Assembly: GCA_963377175.1 (NCBI GenBank)
Contig: CAUJNA010001431.1
Coordinates: forward strand, 1-64,000
Length of the DNA: 64,000 bases
DNA from: Effrenium voratum
Taxonomy: Eukaryota > Sar > Dinophyceae > Suessiales > Symbiodiniaceae
Direction of reading: 5' to 3'
Shown here: piece after piece, positions 55,461-64,000 of the stretch
How positions within the stretch are numbered: position 1 is the first letter of the stretch
Layout: each line of letters begins with the position of its first letter
The notes under the pieces: model-generated
The model's database searches: none
Told to the model about the DNA's origin: nothing
Seen by the model: only the letters and a program-made list of their open reading frames with translations
Position numbers and translations under genes: made by a program

Positions 55461-56209
55461 CTCGACGAAGGGGCCAAGGTCTGAAAGCTTCCAGGATGGC
55501 CGGGTTGTTGGGGATGCCGACGAGCGCTCCAGAGTTGGCCCGCTTGACCAAAACGGCCCGAGAGCAGAACTGGTTGTATTTGAAGCACAGCTTGGATGGA
55601 CAAAGGCCGTCTTCCGCTGTTCGCCATGACTCGGGCAGTGTCATGGGGCGCCCGGCGGGCTGGCAGCCACTGCCCAGAAGTAAAAGACCTCGGCCTCTCC
55701 AGGCCTGTGACAGTGAACAAAGGACTCCCGGCGTAGAAGGTCGTAGCTGTCAAAAAGAGCTTGAAGAGCGAGAACGGCCAACGCGAAACTCAGCTGCAGG
55801 CAAAGGCCGAAACAGCCAAGGCAAGGTCCCCGGGCTACTGGTTGGAGACGTGCAAGTCCAGGAGCTTTCACACCGGAACTTGGCAGCCAAGGTCTAGCCA
55901 AGGGTTCCAGACAGACGCAAAGGCCCTCTAAAGGCGACAGCGCAGGCTTGGACTTGGAAGATAAGCCCAACTGAGCACTAGTCCTGATACCTCAGCAATC
56001 GATCCGCCGAAAGGCTCCTGCAGTGCAACCAGCAGGAACCGTGCCAGCACCCGCCTCAGCCAGGGAGACAGCGCTAGCGCCACGACCGCCGCCCCGCAGA
56101 AGAAGCCGCAGCACCAGCACGCCAGTCCCAAGAGAATGGCTTCGCTGGCGCGGCTCGGGCACAGGAAAGATTGCAGGGCTAGGGGCAGTAGCGCTGCTCG
56201 CTCCCACAT
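55461..56209 (-). pseudogene. 5' coding remnants with a membrane-like segment
   Basis: Readable pieces lie in three frames: a hydrophobic stretch (ILLGLACWCCGFFCGAAVVA) near 56100, then LFDSYDLLRRESFVHCHRPG near 55720, then MTLPESWRTAEDGLCPSKLC and VLVKRANSGALVGIPNNP near 55500-55640. At least three frame changes are needed to link them to the downstream region. Whether the membrane-like segment was part of the protein is unclear. Confidence 0.45.
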
Positions 56210-56212
56210 GAA

Positions 56213-56260
56213 CCGAAGTGAAGCTGCGCAAAGGCATGTGGCGCAAAGTGTTGCATGTCA
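56213..56260 (-). repeat. Split direct repeat A1
   Basis: 48 bp, 47 matching A2. It marks the 5' end of the Ngaro-like element. Confidence 0.85.
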
Positions 56261-59200
56261 GCAAAACGCTCTCGGCGCTTGGGTTTTAGCGCTTGCCAGG
56301 ATGCGGTTTCCGGGGCGTAGGCATAAACTACTTCCCTATGGGGCCACCCAATTTCAAGACTCCACTTTGTATGTCCCCGCATTCAGTCCTTCATGGTTTG
56401 CACAGTGGGATAGCAACCACTAAGTGGCCGGTCGCCTGAGGGTTTCCCTTGGATGATTCCTGAGATGAACATTCCAAAAAAAACCCTCCACACCTTTCGA
56501 GCATAACTCGGACCCCGAGTTAATGAAATCTTCGTCATGGGGTTGGGGATGCTGAAAAGGCCTGGACCGGAGGGTTCTTGGAATGGCCTTCTCAAACCCT
56601 AGGATATATATATATATATATATATTCTTGCACCTTTGGATTCCATGAGCAAATGATCCATAGTCAAACAAAACAAGGTTCCCTCGCATTCCCCAATAGA
56701 GACATCCCTTGTGTGGCGACACCGCTGAGTTCACCTGGAAACTCACAAGGCCGTGCCTGCTGCAGGAAGGCACAGGTCCAGCACGAGAGCCACATGATGA
56801 TGTAGGGCCTCACTCTCGACTCGCCCCCGTCTGTGTCTAATGATAGTTTGGCTTTGGGTAAATTAGCTCATAAACAAGTAAGCACATGAACAAACCAGCA
56901 AACAAATAAAATAGGAAGGCAAATTAAGATGTATGCACATACATGCTGGAACTCAAGATCACAAAGTTGCAAAGCTGCTAAAGAATCCAGCCATAAGCAA
57001 ACCCATGGCAACGCGTTGCCACACCCGCACCTCAGGGCTGCTCCCATTTAGCCCAATCAGTCAGGGTGCTGTGCTTGACCACCCCAAACGAGCAAAAGGG
57101 CCTTTTGACTGGAAGGCCCCACAAATTGTTCATACCAACAAAACCGCCAGCTGTCTCATGGCAACCTGGGGTTCATCAACAGTCAACCTGGTGGAGTCTT
57201 CCACAAGCAAAAAGAGCCACCCCTGCAAGGCCGTGTCACTGAAGTCTTGGCGAGCAACCTTGCATTTGCTATGCCGCACAGTGATACCTAGTCGGCAAGC
57301 AAACTGGTGTGTGTGCACAAAAGCACTTTGGTTTGCAATTGGAAGGACACTGACCTCGTCACGGCCTGAAGTGGAAGCCATTTCTAGACTCAGAATCCGG
57401 TGAATTCGGCATCCAAAATGGTACCTCTCAACATTGGAGGAATCCCTCATGGAGGATCATGTAGCCCTCCCTTTTTGTTGGTCAATTTGGGAAACCCGTG
57501 GTTGTTGCTGTACAAAGTGAGCAAAAATAGTCGCCTACAAAACTGCAGGGATTAGCACCTCCAGGATGTACGCAAAGGGGATGACTAAACCCAAATGAGT
57601 TGCAATTGCGTCATAAAGTTTCGTTTCGGGAAACCAGACGCACGTTTCCACTTGCTCAATGTTTGAAATGTCCAAAGGTTCATTTGTCTCTAAACCCGGG
57701 GGAACCAATCAGCATGACTGGGGTCCCCTTGGGCGCGATCGCTTTTGAACCAACTTTCGCCCCGAGGCCAGCGCTTCTCCACCACCGAAAACCGGCTGCA
57801 CATCCTCAAGGCTCGCACGGCTGATGACCCATGTGAAGTGTCGTTCTTCGAGGGTTCGCTATTTTGGGGGGTTGGTTTAAAGGGGATATCAAAGAGACCC
57901 CCCCGCATAGTTTACTGCTTGCTGCACAATGTCGTGCACGTTATCCTGGTCCTTTATCTGCTGGATCGTTTTTTTTCATGGAGACTTAGCTTTGTTTATA
58001 AAGAATTCAGATGATATAATTACATCATGCCTCAAAAAAAGCCAAACACAAGGGAAGAAATTCAACCTGATGTGTTAAACACAACGATACTGCTCGGCTC
58101 TGCGAATTTACGTGGGGCTGCTCCAACCGAAGATTCCTCAAAACACGAGGGTCTTCCTTGCAGAGGCCAACTCGTGCGGCCGCACCTGCAGAATTCAGGT
58201 CCACCCAGTCCTGCCATTGTCCCAGGGCTTTGGCCCGCCAGCGTGAATCGGTCAAAAAGATCACGGCACCTGTGAATCTGGAACGTATTCCTTGAGGTTC
58301 GGGCTCCAGCTGAACCATGTTCCAAATCTCGAAGAAGTTCCTGGCAAAAAGAACTTCAAGATGTGGCCTTTCAAAAAGAGAACAGACAGGTTCCACTGGA
58401 AAGACTAGAAACATCCATCCATCCATCCATCCATGGTCCGTCCTTCCATCCACGTTCATCGATTTAGCTATCTATCCATAACCAACCTCGCAAAAACCAG
58501 TGCCATCAATCTTTAACAACCTACAAGGGACATGGCTGCCCTCCCAATTCCCAGAAAGGGGCCCATGCAAAAATCACATCAAACCCATTTAGGGTCTGAG
58601 GTTGTGCTTGGCGGGCGAGCCGTTTTTGAAGAGAAACCCGAAACGAGGTTGACCAAACATGATGTCCAACCCAATGCAAAATTCTGCACGGATAGGGTTG
58701 TTCAAAATGGGGTCCCCAAATCCCTAATCCGCAATCTGCTGCGAGACACCACTACAAGGGAAACCATGAGGCGCGAGGATTTGGGATTGGTTTTGAACAA
58801 CTCAGACTAATTGCAAGAGCATCCTCTTTCAACTATCGCCGCCTTGAGCAATGGCGGATCACTTTCTGATGAACCAATCACAAAAAAGGTCCCTCAAAAA
58901 CAACACACTCCGACATTTCCTTCGGGTCCAAATGCATCAGAGTCAAGAAACCACGGCTTGACTCCCACATGCCTGGAGGTGCAGGTCTCGTAGGAGTACC
59001 TCATGTCGGCGTGTTTGTTGTTCAAGAGAAAACAAAATATGTGCAAGGTGTGTTTTGGGACTCATCAGCCAAGGCCAACTAGGCCATGAGCACCATGGTC
59101 TCATGTCGACTTCTTTACAACAACCTGCAAGCAAACTGACGCGGCAAAATGTGCGTCAACTCTCGGGGGCTGTCCTTACGGGAAGCCTTGGGGAACCCTA

Positions 59201-61639
59201 GGTTATCCAACACTTGCGGGGACCTCCTTAGCAACTTCAGTCGATACAGGATTCGTCACCCGCCCTCTTGCAACTTTCAATACATTCATGACACGTCAAT
59301 TCGATCCACTCAAACCAAGTCACCCGATTTTCTGGGTCACCGTACAAGAAGCTTCTCGGACCTCGGGATCCTGTGAAAAATAGCAGTTACAAGCTATGCG
59401 CCAAGAGCAGACTGGAATCTGATTCCATTGATACTAGTTAGATTCCTTAAGTTACTCCGTAAGGGCGTGGCTAAAAGAGGAGATGGATTCTTTGCGGGCG
59501 TTTCAAGGATAACCCACCACTCTGTTGCAGTGATTGAAAACACACCAAAAGATCTGCTGCTTGAGGGAACAAAGAGCTTGCCCCGTGTCTTCATAAGGGC
59601 GCCTCACAAACAATTGGTGGGCATAAATCCACGTGAGCTCGTGTACGTTTGAGGTTTCTTAGAAATCCGGGGCTCCTCCAGTCTAGCTTGGCCAGTGGTT
59701 TCTCATGTTGAGAAAATATTTAGAGACGACGAAGGGCATTCCCGGTGTGAAATCTGTGGTCTGGCCGCCCACTTCAGTTCGGGTTGGACCCGGGGCCCCA
59801 ATAGACTTGAAGAGGATTACTGAGACACCAGGCGGATCCGACCCCTGCAAGAAGCTACCTTAGTGAGTTTGTGCACTTCCATGGTGGCAGGCTAGTTGAA
59901 GTCTGGCAGAGTCTGGCACAAGGCTGGGGCCACAGATTGGTGTCGGGGAAGAAGTAGGACTTGGACTTCTGCAGGTCGCCTAAACCCGAGAGCAGCGAGT
60001 GGGCAACCCATTTTTTGGGCGGGGGCTACCCCCGGTTTTCTTTGTTTCGAGGCTACCCCCGAATCTTTTTTGTTGGACTGTTTTAAACGGAAACGAAAAG
60101 GAAACCCACCCATCCATTTTGGAGGGTCTCCTGTTCTGAGACATCACGTTTGGTTGGATGGACACAGTCCACGCCGATAGTTGGGATGGGTGAAGCCCGA
60201 TTCGAATACTGGGAGGAACCACCTAACTGGCGCGAAGCGGATTTCGTCCGTCCACAGTTGTTAAAGATGTTCATAGCCCTTGCCGTCAACCCAAAGAAAG
60301 CAGGTAGTAGCACCACCTTCTCAAGTGGCCAAGAGGGGGTTTGGAATGCCAGCGAGAGCAGAGCCCAAGTCTTTCGAACAAATGGTTTATTTCCAAATGA
60401 GGTAACCGTCCAACATGTTTAGTGGGAAGTAGAGTCGTAGGGGTAAATGGTAAACGGCATCCTCTTGGTTCAGATGTGAACACCCAAAGGGGGTCCAGAA
60501 TTGTGGAAAGCCCCACATCGATAGTTTTATGCAATACCAAAAGATACCAAATGTCCTAGCCCTAGCTTTGGCACATTGCCACCTCAAGTCTCCTCGGAGC
60601 ATTGTCGGAAGTGCCTTGCCGCTTCTGTGATATCCCTGGTTTTCCTACCACTGGTGGTTCCTTCCAAACACAAATTCCCCATTTGAACGAGGATGGTTCC
60701 TCAGAAGTTGGAAAGCTACCCCTAATCATTCCCGCAACCCTGAAGCGCTTGAGAAGTGAATCTCGCGTTCCATCAGCTGCACTGCCGAGCTGCAGCTTTC
60801 GTCCACATAGCACCAAGACCTGAGAACCAGATGACGTGGTCTGCCCGGAATCCTTTTTGGGTGTGTGTGTGTGTGTGTGTGTTCTTCTGACGGTGTACCC
60901 TTTTAAGATGGTTTGAAGGGCTTTCTCAGGGGGTTCTAGACCTGAGCAATCCAAACCTGCTATTTGCAGGAGACGTGATTCCAGGTAAGAAATTGAAAGG
61001 CCGGACATCCACACCCTGAGACGTCCCTACACTTACCCACGGCTCACCTCATATCTGCCTTGGGAGTCCCGCTGCTGGCACCAAGGCAGCGCGAAGGCCT
61101 CAGGTCGCGATCGATCCGTCAAGAGACTCTGCATATTGGCGTGGAACCCAAAACCAATCCTTTGAACTCAAGGAACCTCCTGTTGTTGACGGAGCACTTT
61201 CCTTTTTTGTGTTTTTTCTGGGGAAAGCGACACCGGGGTACCTTATCCCGTAGGAACCGGTACCTTGTGGCAATGGTCTATTGTAGGTCCCTGGATCTAT
61301 TCCACACGATGGTCCAATATGTTAATAGTGGATGGAGTGTGTCTGGAAGTCCCTGGTAGGATTGTCTTGTGGGTATAACCTGTAAGCTGTCCGCAAATAA
61401 TCCCTTTTGTCTGCCTGTACGTGTGTGATTCTGCACAATGACAATGAATGGCAATAAAGGCTCCTTGGGCCAAACGGTTGCATAAAAAAACTCATTCTTC
61501 ATCCTCTTTTTGTCTCGGATGACTTGTTTCGTCTGTGATCAACTGGAAAAGGTTTGTACACAAGCGGATACCTAGCTGTGTCAAAAATAGTGCGCGAATC
61601 GCTTTTTTTACCTAGACATATCACAACGGTGTGAAACTA
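56261..61639. other. Spacer
   Basis: Microsatellites: TA at 56604-56625, CATC at 58412-58434, GT at 60860-60882. Open frames are short and overlapping with no domain. No RNA gene recognised. Confidence 0.55.
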
Positions 61640-62275
61640 TTAGCCTCTCACTGAATAGTCTTGCTGATGGTGAGGATCAATCTGTCGGAATTCGTAGTGT
61701 ACGTGTTCGGTGTTCTCTCGTTCGAACTGTAGATTGTAGATTGACACATTGGCATCATACCAAAGGAGGTCAAGTTCATGCCAAAGAAGGCTAAATGGCA
61801 GCTTAGTATTTCTTGTTGCGCCAGCGGTATACACTGCTGTTGGACGTGCTGCCGTAATCATAGCCCTTCCATGGTCCTTGATTGTAGTCCTTGTCCTTCC
61901 AATTTCTGTAGCCGCTGGATGCCTTGTTGTAGCTCCAGGATGGCCACGTTCTTGCGGTAGTACTCCTTGGACTTCTGGTAGTTTCTCTTGCGATCCTCCA
62001 CGCGGCTTTTGATGCAGGTCATCAAGCGGGCGATGTGATTCGGAGTCACATGAGCAATTCATGAACTCTCGCTGTTGATGCGCTTGAATTGTTCTGCTGA
62101 TGTCACCTTGTAATCGGTAACCATGGTCAATGTGTCACCCCATTTTCTCCAATTAATCCTTACTCAGCGCACTCAATTCGCTCTTCCTGAACTGCTGCTG
62201 CATGACTGTCTTGCCCCAGCCGAAGGTAAATGTAACCATACAATCTGGAAATGTTCGATCATACCGAGCCAGTTT
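61640..62275 (-). pseudogene. Broken coding stretch, unknown protein, C-terminal part
   Basis: Protein-like sequence runs on the minus strand in alternating frames: KLARYDRTFPDCMVTFTFGW (in frame with the upstream 62276-63352 block, after a TGA), DYKVTSAEQFKRINSE, TPNHIARLMTCIKSRVEDRK with a coiled-coil-like continuation, YNQGPWKGYDYGSTSNSSVY and LPFSLLWHELDLLWYDANVS. Frame changes lie near 61800 and 61880, with stops between blocks. Phrase TSAEQ also occurs in the upstream block. No family recognised. Confidence 0.45.
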
Positions 62276-63358
62276 TCATGTAGAGGCCTTGGCGGTACAT
62301 GTCGAATCCACATCGCACATATACTTGGTCACCAGTGGCATGACTCCAAATTGGAAGTCTACTTGCTGCCCCATAGCTGATGCTTGGGTGGACATGAATA
62401 ACTCCAACTGCTCTGCACTTGTGATGTCGTAGCTCTCCATGAGATTAAATGCTGCCTTAGGAGTTGCGCCTCGGATCTCATCATTCTTCTCATAGTGGAT
62501 GTGTCCGAAGCCTTTGACATTTGTGCGCGGTGGCAGTCGAGTTCCAATGAATTTTGGACTGTCTTTTGCAAGCATTGTCATTCCCGTGGTGGCCAAGCAA
62601 TCGGATGTCGGATGGTCGTAATCAGGGTCGTTGCTATTGGCCTCGGTGCCAAAGAAACATACCAAAGGTGGTGCTCCAGTTGGATGCTTGCTGCCGCGGA
62701 CGAAACATGCGATGGGCCGTGCGTGCCGTGATTTGAGGACAATTCCCTTGTAGCCGTGCTGAATGAAAAGCTTCATGAGGGCGTGTGTTTTCTCGTCCTT
62801 GTCCTCGAAGCATGCATCTTCTTTCAGGCAAATGATCTGTGTGGAGTTGCATAGAAGCATCTTGGTGATGGGCCTGTCCTTCATCGGCATGTCTCGCAAT
62901 TCGCGATTGTTGATTTTCGGATTCTTGGTAATGGCGCCATGGTTCAATAGTGAGCACTTTGATCTGAAAGGAGGATGTGAACACATAGTTCTCGTCATGC
63001 TCGATGGTGGGGCGATCCATGAGATTCCCAGGATGTTCGCGAATGCCTTGATGAGCTTGTCATCTGCATTGTACCTGAGTTTCAGTTCTATGGGCAAGCG
63101 GATCGGATATCCTGATTTTGTCTGATTCGCCCTGAAATCTTCCATGGTCAGCATTTGATGGTTGTGATGGTAGTAGAACTCCTCTTCGTCAAGATTGGTA
63201 TCGGGATTGACCTGGGCCAAGGATGCCATCTCACATGCATTCAGATCCAGAATTTCTTGGACTTGCCGTGGATCTACTTCATACATCTCCATGATGATCC
63301 GAGCTCTATTCTTGGCTTCCTCGAGCTCTACTTGTGCCTGCTCCTTGGTCAATTCCGC
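62276..63358 (-). CDS. Unknown protein fragment, about 360 codons
   Basis: Open from just after a TGA at about 63359 to TGA at 62276; there is no ATG at the start, so it is likely an internal piece. It begins with a Glu/Ala/Lys helix (KEQAQVELEEAKNRARII), followed by acidic and mixed segments, then FIQHGYKGIVLKSRHARPIA, LVCFFGTEANSNDPDYDHPT and RTNVKGFGHIHYEKNDE. Codon use is more balanced than in the GC-rich elements. The frame is in phase with downstream protein-like sequence past the stop. It might be an endogenous virus or transposon protein, but I see no diagnostic motif. Confidence 0.5.
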   Translation of the reverse strand, partial: AELTKEQAQVELEEAKNRARIIMEMYEVDPRQVQEILDLNACEMASLAQVNPDTNLDEEEFYYHHNHQMLTMEDFRANQTKSGYPIRLPIELKLRYNADDKLIKAFANILGISWIAPPSSMTRTMCSHPPFRSKCSLLNHGAITKNPKINNRELRDMPMKDRPITKMLLCNSTQIICLKEDACFEDKDEKTHALMKLFIQHGYKGIVLKSRHARPIACFVRGSKHPTGAPPLVCFFGTEANSNDPDYDHPTSDCLATTGMTMLAKDSPKFIGTRLPPRTNVKGFGHIHYEKNDEIRGATPKAAFNLMESYDITSAEQLELFMSTQASAMGQQVDFQFGVMPLVTKYMCDVDSTCTAKAST

Positions 63359-63882
63359 TCAAACTCTCCGGGTTGGTGAACTCCACAGCGATCGGATTCC
63401 ATGTGAAGCTGGTCGTCATCGTCTTGATCTGTGGAACGCCGTCGCTTCTTTGTCGCTGTGGACTTCTCCAAGTAGAATCGCTGCGCAAATTCCTTGATGG
63501 TTTCGCATTGCTTGTCATCTTCCGGATTGAGGCGCTTCTTCATGAACCGCATGTTGTTCTGGATGAGGTTTCCATCTGCGTTGTATGCTGCAATGATGTT
63601 TTGTTGCAGGATGGTCTTCTCTGTCAACAAAATGCGTTCCCCGGACATTTTGACGCGGCAGTTGTTCTCCTTTGTAAATCCCAAAGCTACCAGGGCATTT
63701 CGTCCAGCAGGTACATGTTGCAATGCCTCACGAGGAGATTCGTCGTCCAGGATGACCGTGTCGATGCCTGTCATGTGAACATGCATTCGTCCCCGTGGGT
63801 TCATGCTCTTTCCTGGTCGGAGACAATGCTCCATGACCTTGTAAATTTCTTCCTCGTGAGTTGCATGCATCATGAAAGTCAT
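63349..63882 (-). CDS. Unknown protein fragment preceding the 360-codon block
   Basis: About 178 codons from an ATG (MTFMMHATHEEEIYKVMEHC), with GRMHVHMTGIDTVILDDESP, VKMSGERILLTEKTILQQ, a Lys/Arg patch (TKKRRRSTDQDDDDQ) and an end that overlaps the next block by about 10 bp. Upstream protein-like sequence (WHEQKDTRRRNKPTYEL) continues in another frame to the window edge, so the start is uncertain. Probably the same original protein as 62276-63358, now frameshifted, or two exons with an unrecognised intron. No family recognised. Confidence 0.45.
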   Translation of the reverse strand: MTFMMHATHEEEIYKVMEHCLRPGKSMNPRGRMHVHMTGIDTVILDDESPREALQHVPAGRNALVALGFTKENNCRVKMSGERILLTEKTILQQNIIAAYNADGNLIQNNMRFMKKRLNPEDDKQCETIKEFAQRFYLEKSTATKKRRRSTDQDDDDQLHMESDRCGVHQPGEFERN

Positions 63883-64000
63883 CGGCTGGAGGATGACGCT
63901 GGAAGCTCGTATGTCGGCTTGTTCCTTCTCCTGGTGTCCTTCTGCTCATGCCACAATGGTCGGCCGAGAGTCTCCATGTTGACGTTCCTGGAATGGCGCC

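Larger units (their letters stand above)
53238..56260 (-). mobile_element. Decayed tyrosine-recombinase retrotransposon, Ngaro/PAT (DIRS order)
   Basis: On the minus strand the order is A1 (56213-56260), coding remnants, B1 (53466-53625), A2 (53420-53467), B2 (53238-53397). This A1-ORF-B1-A2-B2 split direct repeat is the known hallmark of Ngaro- and PAT-type elements, which replicate through a circle and integrate with a tyrosine recombinase, without target duplication. The coding part has reverse transcriptase and tyrosine recombinase motifs, in agreement. Several frameshifts and a deletion make it non-functional. B1 and B2 differ at three of 160 bases. Confidence 0.82.

Noticed and set aside
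1..64000. Spliced-leader, tRNA, 5S rRNA genes and CRISPR arrays
   Set aside because: No convincing matches by eye; spaced short repeats at 9998-10528 are irregular, oppositely oriented and lack unique equal-length spacers. A covariance-model scan would be decisive.

Overview
This window looks like nuclear DNA of a dinoflagellate. The basis is the retroelement protein style (a Copia lineage whose integrase carries a compact HxxxH...CxxC zinc motif, plus a tyrosine-recombinase retroelement), a short spliced oxygenase gene in tandem copies, and very gene-poor spacer full of simple repeats. I recognise no species-specific marker, and I saw no tRNA, rRNA, spliced-leader gene or CRISPR array. About a third of the window is mobile DNA; the rest is mostly non-coding.

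Layout. 1-20265 is spacer with microsatellites, minisatellites and a roughly 95-bp tandem repeat; only weak exon candidates are seen. 20266-31364 is an 11.1-kb Copia-type LTR retrotransposon on the minus strand (element 1): identical 256-bp LTRs, GTCCC target duplications, primer-binding site, polypurine tract, gag-pol broken by one missing base in the reverse transcriptase, and an extra 680-codon-scale gene (ORF0) between the 5' LTR and gag. ORF0 has an RS-rich stretch and a HAD-like domain. 31833-34398 and 36596-45492 are two copies of a segmental duplication carrying a 2-oxoglutarate/Fe(II) oxygenase gene. The first copy is decaying and the second is intact with one 75-bp intron. Element 2, a related but distinct and gag-deleted Copia element (37515-43709), sits inside the second copy; the first copy preserves the empty target site. 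34399-36595 between them is a patchwork of TTGCGCA-rich direct and inverted repeats. 45493-53237 is spacer. 53238-56260 is a decayed tyrosine-recombinase retrotransposon with the A1-ORF-B1-A2-B2 split direct repeats typical of Ngaro/PAT-type DIRS elements. 56261-61639 is spacer. 61640-64000 is a broken coding region on the minus strand that I cannot identify.

How the parts relate. The two Copia elements share the same 17-nt primer-binding site, the same unusual LTR ends (ACT...ACT on the plus strand, not TG...CA) and 5-bp target duplications, but have different LTR interiors, so they are sister families. Element 1 is young by LTR identity. Element 2 LTRs differ by about 2-3 percent, close to the divergence I counted in a sample of the two host duplicons, so insertion may have followed the duplication quickly. 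Most interesting is ORF0, an apparently captured or lineage-specific HAD-like/RS protein inside an LTR element, with a degenerate counterpart in element 2.
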